Assembly (NCBI RefSeq): GCF_000701505.1
Contig: NZ_KL370788.1
Span: 86,664 to 150,663 of the forward strand
Length of the DNA stretch: 64,000 nucleotides
From: Dyadobacter crusticola DSM 16708
GTDB taxonomy: Bacteria; Bacteroidota; Bacteroidia; Cytophagales; Spirosomataceae
Direction of reading: 5' to 3'
The translations under genes were made by a program, and so were the position numbers. Below the pieces are notes generated by a model that was not told the origin of the DNA, did no database searches, and saw only the letters and a list, made by a program, of their open reading frames with translations. Below are positions 42,783-52,061 of the stretch, piece by piece; positions within the stretch are counted from its first letter, which is position 1, and the number at the start of each line of letters is the position of its first letter.

Positions 42783-44004
42783 CCACATTATCCTGACAAG
42801 CCTTTTCCAGAATTCGCTCCATTTCAGCAAGCAGGCCGGGAATCGGCGTATCGCTTGTATTGGTCAGTCCCAGCGAACCATTGGTTGTCAATGCGCCGAT
42901 CGTCTGCTCCATTCCCTCTCCAGACCGAACCATCGGACCATACAAGGCTTCGAGCTTCAACAGCCCGAAATCAGTTTTATATCTCACCCGCACCAGGTTG
43001 GTAACCATAATGTGATGATTGAATGCTTGTTTCAACGCATCCAGCATCTGCTGCATATCATTGTGACCAAAAACCAGGTCCCGGAAAAAGGATAAATAGC
43101 CTGTTGTATATTCAGTTGAACTGGTTCCGCCGAGGCCGGCCTTGGCAAGCCTTGCCAGATCCCAGAAGGATAAATGTCGCTGGTTTTCAAAAAACACGGA
43201 TTGCGTGGTAATGTTCAGTCCAAAATTATCGTCCAGATCAAGCGCTCCTCTCGTACAAACAGGCGAAACCAGCTCCATTTTGGTCTCGTCCCATTCCGGA
43301 CGCAGTTTTCTTGACGCGATTAGCACGGCCGCACAAATGGCACCATGAACGCTTGTGTTTTCCTGTCTGGCGCGTTCGAGCAGGTTATGCGTTGTGCTCT
43401 CTGAAAAGCGATGCGATGAAACCAATGGATTGACTACATCCGTCTTCATTTTTAATTCGAGCACCTTTTCCACTGTCTGTGCAGGCAGATCTTCCGGAAG
43501 ACCAAGGGTTTCATCGTTAGAGACTTGCGGTTGCATTAATTCCAGCTCTTTTCCGGTAACGGCAAGCAATATATCCCGAGTCAAATAGCTCAATGATGTG
43601 CCATCGGCCACGGTATGGTTTGCAGCCAGGATCAGGACGGAGCGGTCTGTTTTTTGAACCAAAACAACCCGTAGCAATGGACCTTCGGCTGTATTGAACC
43701 GTACAGAAAGCTCTTTCTCAACCTCCTGTTCCCAGCGATAGTTCTGCTCTGCATGCACCACACGGAGCGGAATGTGCAGGTTGTCCACATGCTGCAAGGC
43801 TGGTCTTCCCAAGTCGTCCAGCACCACCTTTACCGAAAGGTTGGGATGGCGTAGTTGTGCCATGTCGATGGCCTTCCGCCATTTTTCAACGGGTTGTGTT
43901 CCGAAGATATCGGCGGCCAGGCAGAAGTCTTTTGAATCGATCTGATCCAGCAGCCAAAACGTTTTTTCGAATGCACCCAATGTGCGGTTCTGTTGTCTTT
44001 TCAT
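42754..44004 (-). CDS. Condensation-domain-like acyltransferase
   Basis: A 416-residue protein of the condensation/wax ester synthase/alcohol acetyltransferase superfamily. The active-site motif is NHTVADGTS (N/H-HxxxDG), and a second-half motif (SPVCTRGAL.. DDNFGLN) matches PapA5-like proteins. No adenylation or carrier domain is present, so it acts as a stand-alone transferase on a thioester and an alcohol or amine. It has an AraC-type promoter block upstream like that of the hydrolase at 35662. Its 3' end overlaps hxlR by 29 bases. Confidence 0.8.
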   Translation of the reverse strand: MKRQQNRTLGAFEKTFWLLDQIDSKDFCLAADIFGTQPVEKWRKAIDMAQLRHPNLSVKVVLDDLGRPALQHVDNLHIPLRVVHAEQNYRWEQEVEKELSVRFNTAEGPLLRVVLVQKTDRSVLILAANHTVADGTSLSYLTRDILLAVTGKELELMQPQVSNDETLGLPEDLPAQTVEKVLELKMKTDVVNPLVSSHRFSESTTHNLLERARQENTSVHGAICAAVLIASRKLRPEWDETKMELVSPVCTRGALDLDDNFGLNITTQSVFFENQRHLSFWDLARLAKAGLGGTSSTEYTTGYLSFFRDLVFGHNDMQQMLDALKQAFNHHIMVTNLVRVRYKTDFGLLKLEALYGPMVRSGEGMEQTIGALTTNGSLGLTNTSDTPIPGLLAEMERILEKACQDNVVTKTACSFR

Positions 44005-44067
44005 TTTGCATTGAGTTAATGTGAGAGGAGCGGCACCGCGCCGCGTCCTTTAAACTGAATGCAAAAT

Positions 44068-44125
44068 TGGCAGGCTGGAAGGCGGGAGAGAATGGACAAA
44101 AGTTGAATGGTCAGGTACATTTTGC
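44068..44125 (-). promoter_or_regulatory. AraC-type promoter block upstream of the acyltransferase
   Basis: On the minus strand it reads AAAATGTACC, then AACTTTTGTCCATTCTC, then CCTGCCAATTTTGC. CAATTTTG is the likely -7 box. The order and spacing mirror 35753-35810. The acyltransferase start is 64 bases downstream. Confidence 0.5.
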
Positions 44126-44159
44126 CACCCGGTATTTTATCTCAACTCTCTGGGATTTA

Positions 44160-45128
44160 TTATTGATTTCTGTTCAACACACTTACAATCAGCTTCTTCA
44201 CGGTCTCCATTTCCTCGGGTTTGCTGGCTGCGGCGAAGAGTGTCAGGCTCGCCAAGGCTTCGTTGCTGATAATGGGGGTTTCTTTCGCTTTCAATAAACC
44301 ATTTACTTCCAGGAACAACAGAAAACATGCAGCGGCAATCCGCTTATTTCCATCAACAAAGGAGTGGTTTTTGATGATTAAATACAGTAACGTTGCCGCT
44401 TTTTCCTCGATCGACGGGTAAAAATCCACTTCACCAAAACCCTTGCCGATCTGTGCGACGGAGCTCCGGAAGCTGTCGTCTTTTTCTTTTCCAAATACGG
44501 AAGAGCTGAAATCCTGCCGCATGATGCCGATGATATTTTGATAAGCTGATAAATCGGGATATGACGCCGCTCGTTGGGTGATGCCTTTCTGATCCAGTGC
44601 TTCATGATCGTAATCGTCGAGCAGTTCGAGTCCTTTTGCAAAATGCGCCAGCCAGGCGGTGTCCACTTCGTCAACCTTATATTCTATAGCGCGGCTTAAA
44701 ATACGGATTCCGTCTTTCAAGGTTTGCACCTGCTGGTTTTTCTGCGCGAGCCGCTTTTCGTTGATGGCGTAGCCCTGGATAAGATAGTCTTTGAGCCGCT
44801 GGGTTGCCCATTGCCGAAACTGAGTACCCCGTTTCGAGTTAACCCGATAACCGACTGAAATGACAGCATCCAGATTGTAGAACTTGATCGTTCGTTTGAC
44901 GTTGCGCTTTCCTTCTTTTTGAACTACCGAGAAATCCTCGGTTGTTGAACCTGGATCCAATTCTTCTTCGGCGTAAATATTCTTTAAATGTAGCCCAATG
45001 GTGTCCGTGTCCTTTTCAAATAAATCAGACATGTTTTTTTGGCTTAGCCAAACAGTTTCCTGACCAAACTTCACTTCAATCTGCGTTTCCCCATTGCCGC
45101 TTTTATAAATCTCAATCTGCTTCTCCAT
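44160..45128 (-). CDS. RhuM-family DNA-binding protein fused to a Fic/Doc domain (copy 2)
   Basis: 322 residues, the same length as the first copy. Fic motif HSFVDGNKRIAAACF identical; the N-terminal half diverges more (EKQIEIYKSGNGETQIEVKF; FEKDTDTIGLHLKNIYAEE). About 80 bases of upstream DNA are also similar between the copies (GTTTTATTTGAACCCAATATA and GGCGGATTATCC), so the promoter was duplicated with the gene. ATG at 45128; the track to 45278 is an extension into that upstream DNA. Confidence 0.85.
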   Translation of the reverse strand: MEKQIEIYKSGNGETQIEVKFGQETVWLSQKNMSDLFEKDTDTIGLHLKNIYAEEELDPGSTTEDFSVVQKEGKRNVKRTIKFYNLDAVISVGYRVNSKRGTQFRQWATQRLKDYLIQGYAINEKRLAQKNQQVQTLKDGIRILSRAIEYKVDEVDTAWLAHFAKGLELLDDYDHEALDQKGITQRAASYPDLSAYQNIIGIMRQDFSSSVFGKEKDDSFRSSVAQIGKGFGEVDFYPSIEEKAATLLYLIIKNHSFVDGNKRIAAACFLLFLEVNGLLKAKETPIISNEALASLTLFAAASKPEEMETVKKLIVSVLNRNQ

Positions 45129-45252
45129 TGGTTCAAGTCGTTTTATTTGAACCCAATATAGGAGGAAGCTGTACCAATATTTTGGCGGATTATCCTCCGG
45201 TAAATGAGAGATGAGAATTGATGTAAACCCGGTTTGATAGCCTCCGCAGACT

Positions 45253-45801
45253 CTACCTCGCATATTGATGCGCCACACAGCCGTTTTGAAACTTGACAGT
45301 CTCCACCAGCTTTAATACAAGTTTGTCGCGGAGCAATTCCGTGTCCAGCAGCCGACGCCCTTTTCCGGCTATGACGGGGTGAACTACAATGTTGAATTCA
45401 TCAATCAGTCCGGCTGCAATCAATTCCGGAAGCAGACTTACGCTATCTACCGAAATCTTTTTCCCCGGCAGGTGTCTCAGTTTCAGGAGTTCTTCTACCG
45501 GGTTTGAGCGGATAATGCGGGTGTTATAGTCAGCGGTTTCCAGCGTTTTTGAAATAACTACTTTCTCGATCGATGTGATTTTTTCACCAAACTGGATTTC
45601 ATCCGGTGTACCAGACTGATTTTTCGCCACATCGGACCAGTAAGGAAACATCAGTTCGTACATTACCCGCCCGAAAAACAGCAAGTCGACGTCGTCCAGC
45701 AATTGTGTGAAATAATCATGTACTTCCGCACTGGGGATGCCCAGCGTATGATCGCAATAGCCATCGATCGTGATGTTCATGCTGAATGATAGCGTTCTCA
45801 T
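45253..45801 (-). CDS. Dihydrofolate-reductase-family protein (RibD C-terminal fold)
   Basis: A 182-residue protein that starts MRTLSFSMNITIDGYCDHTLG, characteristic of the RibD-C/DHFR-like family. LFFGRVMYELMFPYW and IAGKGRRLLD follow. These proteins bind NADPH and reduce pterin- or pyrimidine-like substrates; the exact reaction is unknown. Start set at 45801; in-frame ATGs at 45813 and 45852 exist. Confidence 0.85.
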   Translation of the reverse strand: MRTLSFSMNITIDGYCDHTLGIPSAEVHDYFTQLLDDVDLLFFGRVMYELMFPYWSDVAKNQSGTPDEIQFGEKITSIEKVVISKTLETADYNTRIIRSNPVEELLKLRHLPGKKISVDSVSLLPELIAAGLIDEFNIVVHPVIAGKGRRLLDTELLRDKLVLKLVETVKFQNGCVAHQYAR

Positions 45802-45926
45802 AGTTTGTTGCATTTGATGAACGTCAAAAGTAAAGGTTGCTTTTGTTTTCAATGGAGGTGATGTGGGACAAAAACAGGGGTTCTTTGTGCCAGATACAGG
45901 TCAACATCAGCTTGTTATCACTTCTC

Positions 45927-46460
45927 TTACTTCGCATGCGAGCGGCCGGAAAGCCAGGGTTTCAGCAGCTTTGTCACCTGCGGCATCACTACCCAGGTCA
46001 GCAGCCCGACCATACACGCAGCAATAATCAAAGTCCTGAATACAGGATGAAGCGCAGCCAGGTACGGGCCAATGGTGTAGGACAACAGGAGACTCGTTGG
46101 AAACACACCGCAAAGCGTCGCAACAGCCATTTTCCATCGCGGCGGCGGCACCGGCGAGCGAAACCAGGCTTCCAGACCAGTAAGCTCGCGATAAACGGGC
46201 TCTTCAGTTAGGGTCGACGCATAGGCTTCCCAATCCCTGAAAAGTTGTGAATTGTAAAAAGCATCACGCTCGGCTTCATCTGCAAAAGTCCGCAATATCC
46301 CAACCTCGCGACTTTCGCTGCCCGGAAGCGCGGTCATCATGGAAGCACCATGAACGCCTCCATGCAAAAACGAATCTCCCAGAAAACGCCGGAGCGCATC
46401 TTTAAACTCCTCTTCTTTTCCTGGAAGCACTTTGCGGGTAATGGCGACATGAATGGGCAT
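45927..46460 (-). CDS. ABM-domain monooxygenase-like membrane protein
   Basis: A 177-residue protein with an N-terminal antibiotic biosynthesis monooxygenase (ferredoxin-like) domain (MPIHVAITRKVLPGKEEEFKDALRRFLG). Two C-terminal transmembrane helices follow (ATLCGVFPTSLLLSYTIGPYLAAL and TLIIAACMVGLLTWVVMP). The soluble domain resembles YgiN-type quinone monooxygenases. It starts at ATG 46460; a longer open frame to 46631 has no conserved sequence. Confidence 0.8.
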   Translation of the reverse strand: MPIHVAITRKVLPGKEEEFKDALRRFLGDSFLHGGVHGASMMTALPGSESREVGILRTFADEAERDAFYNSQLFRDWEAYASTLTEEPVYRELTGLEAWFRSPVPPPRWKMAVATLCGVFPTSLLLSYTIGPYLAALHPVFRTLIIAACMVGLLTWVVMPQVTKLLKPWLSGRSHAK

Positions 46461-46709
46461 AGTTGGGCTTTTTAAGTGATTGCGTAAATTAAATACAAAC
46501 AAACGGATCAGACAGGGAATAGTGCGACGATGTTCATTATCGAACATCCTATGTTCCTTGCCGAACAGCCATTCACTTGAAATCGCCCGTTTTGCACCTT
46601 TTTCAGGATGGTACAGATTTGTTCGTTTCAAATTGTAAAATCAATGCATCTTCTTGCCATTGATTACAACTTTAACGTTGATCCGCCACCCCCTTTTTCC
46701 TAATAAGCT

Positions 46710-49169
46710 ATGATCAAAAACTACTTCACTGTCGCCATCCGCACACTTGTCCGGAACAGGCTTTACACCATCCTGAATGTGGCCGGCCTTACTTTCGGTC
46801 TTACCTGCTTCCTGCTCATCGGACTCTATCTGTTCGACGAACTCACGTTTGATCAGCAACATACCAAAGCGAACCGCATTTACCGGGTTGTGGAGCATAT
46901 GAATGTAAAAGGCGAGGAGACCACCATTGCGGCGGCGAGCTTCAAACTGGCGGAAGTGTCAAAGCAGAGCATTCCCGAAGTAGAAAATACAACCCGCATG
47001 AGCCGCATCGGACGAGCGAATCTGACAGACCCGCAGAACCCGGTCAATTTCCAGGAAACCATTACCATAGCCGATCAAAACTTTCTTGAAATATTCGATT
47101 TCCCATTGATTTCGGGCGATAAAAAAACGGCGCTGAAAGAGCCGAACTCGATCGTGATCGACGAAGAGCTGGCGATGCGGCTTTTCGGGAGCACGCAGGT
47201 GCTGGGCAAACAGCTTCAATGGAGTTACCTCGACACGCCGCACAGGATCACCGGTGTTCTGAAAAATCAACCGAAAAATTCCAGCTTTACCTTCAACAGC
47301 CTCATTTCCAAAAACACCAACTCGGACGAGTTCAAAAACATCGCCGCTACCGACTGGTTGTCCAACGGTTTTTCCGTTTATGCCTTGCTGAGAAACGGCG
47401 CAGAGCCGGAAACTACCGCCGCTAAAATGACCAGCATGGTCCTAGCCAACTTCAAACCTGAGGAAGGTACGCGCCTGCATTTCAGCTTACAGGCTCTGAA
47501 AGACATGCACCTGCATTCGGGAAACATCGTCGACGGGGCCAGAAACTCCAATGTGGAGGCAATGCCGCAGGGGAACCTGGGTTATGTCAGGATGTTTTCG
47601 TTTGTGTCCCTGTTTGTGCTCTTCATCGCGGGCATCAATTATATGAACCTTTCCACCGCCAGGGCGTCCAACCGGGCCAAAGAAATCGGGGTGCGTAAGT
47701 CGATCGGTGCAGTGCGGCAGAATCTGGTTTATCAGTTCCTGTTGGAAGCCATATTGATTACCGGACTGGCGTTTGTATTGGCCGTTCTTCTACTGAACCT
47801 GCTGCTGCCGCCATTTAACAATTTTGTAGAAAAACAGCTTTCCTTTGATTTATCCACCAACTACCGCGTATGGTTGTTGGCTGTTGGCGCCACAGTCCTG
47901 ATTGGCCTTATTTCGGGCAGTTACCCGGCCCTGCTGCTTTCAGGTTTTAAGCCTGTGGCTTTGCTAAAAGGCATGAAAATCAATCAAAGCGGCAGTCTGG
48001 GATTACGGAAAGGATTGGTTGTGTTCCAATTTACGGTTTCGATCGTACTCATTATCGGAACGATTGTTCTCTACCGTCAGGTGAAGTTCATGAACAACAC
48101 CAACCTGGGATTTAACAAAGATCTGCTCGTGGTGATTGATATCAACACAGGCAAGGCCAGGAGCGCCGCCGAAGCGATCAAAGCCGAAATGGCCGCAATC
48201 CCGACTGTGAAAAGCGTGTCGCTCACTTCCCGGGTGCCCGGCGAATGGAAAATGTACCAACGCGTAAAGGTCAATGCCCAGGGCAACCGCACTGAGCCGA
48301 AGATGACTTACTTTTTCGGGGCAGACAAGGATTTCCTGGGCACTTTTGACATAAAACTGGCACAAGGCCGCAACTTCGATAATCCTTCCGACTCGACTTC
48401 GGTACTACTCAACGAAACCGCCGCCAGGCTGCTGAATATCACGAGTGCGGCCGGTCAGTTTGTGGAAATTCCCGCCGCTTCGTCGAATGGTGGTGATTTT
48501 GAAGCTGTTAATGCGAACGGAACGCCCTTTAAGGCAAAGGTAGTGGGCATTGTTAAAGACTTCCATTTCCAATCTTTGAAGGAAAAAATTGCTCCGCTGG
48601 TTTTGGGCTATAATCAAAATCCTGTTCACCCCATTGATTACTATACCGCCAGAATAGAACCGGCCAACATTCCGGCTACGCTGGAAAAGTTGAAGGCCGT
48701 ACTGGTGCGGGCCGACGGCGACGAACCTTTTGAATACCATTTCCTTGACGAGCAGCTCGCCCGCTTTTACATGGAAGACTCCCGCCGCCAGACACTCATG
48801 ATCTGGACAGCACTCGCCGCCATTTTCATCGCCTGCCTCGGACTGTTCGGCCTCGCTACCTATTCCGCTGAGCAGCGTGTGAAAGAAATCGGCATCCGAA
48901 AAGTACTCGGTGCCTCGTCATTCAGCCTCGCCACGCTCCTTTCAAAAGACTTCTTGAAACTCGTCCTGATTTCAAATGTGATCGCTTTCCCCGTCGCCTG
49001 GTGGTCGGTGAACCAATGGTTGCAGGAATATGCCTATCACGTGAATCTGGATTGGTGGGTTTTCGCCCTTGCCGCCTTGTTGGCAATTGTAATCGCGGTG
49101 CTGACGGTGAGTTACCAGTCAGTGAAGGCTTCGCTGGTGAATCCGCTTGAGAATTTGAAGGGGGATTGA
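46710..49169 (+). CDS. FtsX/MacB-type ABC transporter permease
   Basis: An 819-residue paralogue of the proteins at 25971 and 60118. Four transmembrane helices per MacB/FtsX plan: one N-terminal, three central after the first periplasmic domain (LFIAGINYMNLSTARASNRAKEIGVRKSIGA), then a second core domain and a C-terminal FtsX domain with QRVKEIGIRKVLGAS. No ATPase is adjacent. Predicted to be part of an inner-membrane export or lipoprotein-release-like system. Confidence 0.9.
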   Translation: MIKNYFTVAIRTLVRNRLYTILNVAGLTFGLTCFLLIGLYLFDELTFDQQHTKANRIYRVVEHMNVKGEETTIAAASFKLAEVSKQSIPEVENTTRMSRIGRANLTDPQNPVNFQETITIADQNFLEIFDFPLISGDKKTALKEPNSIVIDEELAMRLFGSTQVLGKQLQWSYLDTPHRITGVLKNQPKNSSFTFNSLISKNTNSDEFKNIAATDWLSNGFSVYALLRNGAEPETTAAKMTSMVLANFKPEEGTRLHFSLQALKDMHLHSGNIVDGARNSNVEAMPQGNLGYVRMFSFVSLFVLFIAGINYMNLSTARASNRAKEIGVRKSIGAVRQNLVYQFLLEAILITGLAFVLAVLLLNLLLPPFNNFVEKQLSFDLSTNYRVWLLAVGATVLIGLISGSYPALLLSGFKPVALLKGMKINQSGSLGLRKGLVVFQFTVSIVLIIGTIVLYRQVKFMNNTNLGFNKDLLVVIDINTGKARSAAEAIKAEMAAIPTVKSVSLTSRVPGEWKMYQRVKVNAQGNRTEPKMTYFFGADKDFLGTFDIKLAQGRNFDNPSDSTSVLLNETAARLLNITSAAGQFVEIPAASSNGGDFEAVNANGTPFKAKVVGIVKDFHFQSLKEKIAPLVLGYNQNPVHPIDYYTARIEPANIPATLEKLKAVLVRADGDEPFEYHFLDEQLARFYMEDSRRQTLMIWTALAAIFIACLGLFGLATYSAEQRVKEIGIRKVLGASSFSLATLLSKDFLKLVLISNVIAFPVAWWSVNQWLQEYAYHVNLDWWVFALAALLAIVIAVLTVSYQSVKASLVNPLENLKGD

Positions 49170-49342
49170 GGGGGCGGATTTAGTGCAAACTGCCACCAGG
49201 CTATGTTATCTATTAATCTCAGTGCGATTAGCAGCAAAGCACATTTATACCTACTAAGCTTTATAGACCATTCTTTCGACGTTAGAGAAATGGTCGAAAC
49301 ATCAAATATGGACAAATTAAATCCATTGAAACCTATTTGTGC

Positions 49343-49440
49343 TATACTTGAAAGTTTGCATTCCTGCAAACGAACTTGCAAACGAAAATAGATGTAAACG
49401 CCTATAAATCAACCAATTTCAGTTTGCAGGTTTTTATTGT
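49343..49440 (+). ncRNA. Candidate small RNA in a gene-free stretch
   Basis: The 324-base gap between the permease and the nucleotidyltransferase holds no ORF worth calling. A promoter-like TATACTTG lies at 49343-49350. A hairpin GTTTGCA-TTCC-TGCAAAC follows (49354-49371). CCTGCAAAC (49363-49371) can also pair with GTTTGCAGG (49422-49430), followed by TTTTTATTG, a terminator-like end. The alternatives are mutually exclusive. Support is structural only. Confidence 0.35.
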
Positions 49441-49492
49441 TTTGAATTAATAGAAGTTGCAATAGCAGATGTTTTCAACCAATAGCAACCTT

Positions 49493-49984
49493 TCAGGACT
49501 CATTCACCCTTTTAAGCTCCCTAACATCCTCCATATCCTTCGCTCTACCAAGACTTTGCTTATCTTCAATCAGATCGTCGAAGCTGATAAAGGAAATCTC
49601 TACACCGTCGGATTGGACAATTTGTTTTTTGGCGAATGATACCCTGAATTTCAGAGGTGCCTTTATATTGGGGAGCAGATCAAGCGTGTAATCCTCAAAC
49701 TCAAATCTGAAAAAAGAGTTTTTGGGATCAGGGGCTTGCTCTTCACGGAATTTTGTTACATCTATTCCAAGCTCTTCCAAAGCTTTGAGAAGGTTGAAAT
49801 AATTTTCGTAGGTGGGGTTATACCAAAAATCTAGGTCTGGCTTATCAACGACCTCGCCCTTTAAAGTAGTAGATTTTCTGAAATGTCCATGAAGCGCCAC
49901 CGCAGTACCGCCCACGATCATATATTCTACTATATGTTTATTGAAGATCTCGCAGATGTAGCGAATGATGCGTGTATAGTCCAT
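49493..49984 (-). CDS. Nucleotidyltransferase-like protein
   Basis: A 163-residue protein with IVGGTAVALHGHFR (GG signature), DKPDLDFWYNPT (D-x-D) and a third acidic strand (YTLDLLPNI). It belongs to the AbiEii/DUF6036-type nucleotidyltransferases, smaller than the one at 38249. A 53-residue Lys/Ser-rich protein (49992-50153) is encoded 7 bases upstream on the same strand and is the likely partner. This pairing is typical of toxin-antitoxin-like modules; activity is inferred. Confidence 0.78.
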   Translation of the reverse strand: MDYTRIIRYICEIFNKHIVEYMIVGGTAVALHGHFRKSTTLKGEVVDKPDLDFWYNPTYENYFNLLKALEELGIDVTKFREEQAPDPKNSFFRFEFEDYTLDLLPNIKAPLKFRVSFAKKQIVQSDGVEISFISFDDLIEDKQSLGRAKDMEDVRELKRVNES

Positions 49985-49991
49985 TGAAGGC

Positions 49992-50153
49992 TCATTTCTT
50001 GTTAGAACCAGCTTTGATATATTCTTGTCTCAAAGACTTCATTGAACGCTCAAAACTCTCGTGGCGCTCCATTGACTTCACTGAAGATGAGTCAGCAGGC
50101 TTTGAAGATGATTTCAATTCCTGAATGCTTTTGTATTTTGTTGACTGATTCAT
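49992..50153 (-). CDS. Small partner protein of the nucleotidyltransferase
   Basis: A 53-residue ORF (MNQSTKYKSIQELKSSSKP...SFERSMKSLRQEYIKAGSNKK) with ATG at 50151-50153 and TGA at 49992-49994. It lies 7 bases before the nucleotidyltransferase start. The charged helical sequence and tight spacing suggest a real, coupled gene, perhaps an antitoxin or specificity subunit. It is too short for length-filtered gene calls. No family is recognised. Confidence 0.6.
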   Translation of the reverse strand: MNQSTKYKSIQELKSSSKPADSSSVKSMERHESFERSMKSLRQEYIKAGSNKK

Positions 50154-50291
50154 GGTTGTTCTTGTCATTAGGAATGATGAAAGATACGAATCTAGTACAA
50201 CAATTCAAAGCTGACTGTTCAATAGCTTGATATGGTGAATTTGCTGTTTTTTTCAGTATATTGATGAAAGAATTTAAAAGTTCTAACATGT

Positions 50292-51329
50292 ATGTCCGCA
50301 TCAGAATTTCGAAAGAACAATCACTATCTCTCACAGAGTTATCTCAAACATTGGGAATCTTCTCCTAATAAAGTTTTTGTCTATCGTAGGTTGGTCTCAC
50401 ATGATCAGGTGCCGGTTTGGAAAGAGGAAAGCATTGAAAAATTTGCTTATCAGGAACACCTCTATACACGAAGGTCAAATGGTCTTGAAAGTGATGAGAT
50501 TGAGCGTCGCTTTGCAAATGAATTTGAATCCCCTGCGGAATCCTGTATTCAAAATGTTGTAAATGAGGATCGGCTGACTCCTGATGATTGGCATAAATTG
50601 GTTCGATTCTTGGCATTGCACGATCTTAGAACCCCGGCTCGTCTTCTAGAACATATCGAAAAAAAGCCGGGAATCGTCTCTAAGATAATAGAGGATGTTC
50701 TAGCGAAAATTCCAGAGCAATTGGAACAACAACAGCAGCAACAGAATGCTACGAATACTTCAATCGATAAACTGAAGACAACCTTTCCACTGAAAATAAC
50801 AACCGAAATAAAAGACGGAGAAGAATTTGGTATTCTAAACGTTGAAACGGCTGCTGGTCGACAATCTTGGTTGTCCTTAATGGAATATCAATTAGAGGAT
50901 ACTACCCAAATTCTGCACCGGCATAAATGGACTATCATGCATCCCGCAAATGGAATGAATTGGATGACCTCTGATAAGCCTGTTATTCGACTTAATTATT
51001 ATAAACCTGGAAAATACGATTTCAAAGGCGGATTAGGCAATAAAGGTTCAGAAATACTAATGCCGCTTAGTCCGGAACATATGCTTTATACTATCGTCGG
51101 CAAGAAACCACCGCAACGTGGCAGCAGATTCTCTAATGAACAAACCAGAATTTTGCGTCGCATGATTGCGGAACATGCTCATAGGTATGTCTTTGCAAAA
51201 TATGCTGACGATGAAGTGTCCTTATTTATGCCTAGACATATTGATGCTCAAATCTTTAAACAGGAGAAAGAGCAATGGGAAAAGTGGCATTCGGAACAGA
51301 GTGAGTCAGAAGATTTTTTCCTAACATAG
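50292..51329 (+). CDS. DUF4238-family protein
   Basis: A 345-residue protein that starts MSASEFRKNNHYLSQSYLKHW, typical of the DUF4238 family (HYxPxxYLKxF-like motif). FANEFESPAE and HPANGMNWMTSDKPVIRLN are visible; the latter resembles the family motif W(x)TSDxPV. No signal or membrane segment. Members occur singly, often in accessory regions. Function unknown. Confidence 0.8.
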   Translation: MSASEFRKNNHYLSQSYLKHWESSPNKVFVYRRLVSHDQVPVWKEESIEKFAYQEHLYTRRSNGLESDEIERRFANEFESPAESCIQNVVNEDRLTPDDWHKLVRFLALHDLRTPARLLEHIEKKPGIVSKIIEDVLAKIPEQLEQQQQQQNATNTSIDKLKTTFPLKITTEIKDGEEFGILNVETAAGRQSWLSLMEYQLEDTTQILHRHKWTIMHPANGMNWMTSDKPVIRLNYYKPGKYDFKGGLGNKGSEILMPLSPEHMLYTIVGKKPPQRGSRFSNEQTRILRRMIAEHAHRYVFAKYADDEVSLFMPRHIDAQIFKQEKEQWEKWHSEQSESEDFFLT

Positions 51330-51409
51330 CTGAACTAATGTATCCGTAAGTGTTATCAGATTCTCTCCAATACTGGCGGGAGTTTTCCACTGAGGTTGCT
51401 GGATTAAAT

Positions 51410-51940
51410 CTAGCTGGTCAGAGCATTAATTAGTACAAATAAAATTATAAAAAATATTAATACAATCATGCATCCTCTTGCACTGCTGGCTTTATTGAGT
51501 GCGGGATTGTCATATAGCTGTTGATATTTGGCTTTGATCATATCGTCTAACTCGATTCCCTGAGCACGAGCCAAGCAGGATTCATTAGTAATCCGGATTT
51601 GTAATTTGCGATAATATCCATCTCCTTTTTCATTATCATGCTCAGCATTGTAGTGAGCGCTTTTATAGCCGTTCACATATGCTACGGAAAGTACGTCTCC
51701 GTCATCAATAAGTTTAGAAGCTATTGCTGCAACACCCCTTTCAAGATATCCAATTTTTGAAGGGCCGAAATACACCGGCACGGCGTTCTCGTCATACATA
51801 TTTTGTCGATCTCGTATTAGCCGGTATTGTTCGCTTTCCTTCAATAGGTTCAGATTAGCAATTCTATCAAAATCGTATTCTGAAAGCAAGTACACCGAGG
51901 AGTTGAATGAATTGGGAGGCTTGGAGCTGTTTCGTGGCAT
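51410..51940 (-). CDS. HIRAN-domain protein with C-terminal membrane helix
   Basis: A 176-residue protein. Residues about 28-120 match a HIRAN domain (LIRDRQNMYDENAVPVYFGPSKIGYLERGVAAIASKLIDDGD), a fold that binds 3' DNA ends in helicases and nucleases. Alone it has no enzyme part. The last 25 residues (GCMIVLIFFIILFVLINALTS) form a transmembrane anchor, an unusual combination. It may be a sensor of DNA ends or have been recruited for another role. Confidence 0.75.
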   Translation of the reverse strand: MPRNSSKPPNSFNSSVYLLSEYDFDRIANLNLLKESEQYRLIRDRQNMYDENAVPVYFGPSKIGYLERGVAAIASKLIDDGDVLSVAYVNGYKSAHYNAEHDNEKGDGYYRKLQIRITNESCLARAQGIELDDMIKAKYQQLYDNPALNKASSARGCMIVLIFFIILFVLINALTS

Positions 51941-52049
51941 AGTTCAAACAGAATACGATTTGCAATGTCTAAAATAATGAATTATCATCTTGCGATCTAT
52001 CACCGGTCACCGTTAGTTCATTCATCTCACATCGATTCAAACTTTCCCC

Positions 52050-52057
52050 TATATTTG
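52050..52057 (+). promoter_or_regulatory. Promoter -7 box of module copy 2
   Basis: TATATTTG, inside the same 21-base block as in copy 1 (CAAACTTTCCCCTATATTTGC at 52038-52058). The transcript would start near 52064, at segment A. Confidence 0.7.
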
Positions 52058-52061
52058 CTAC

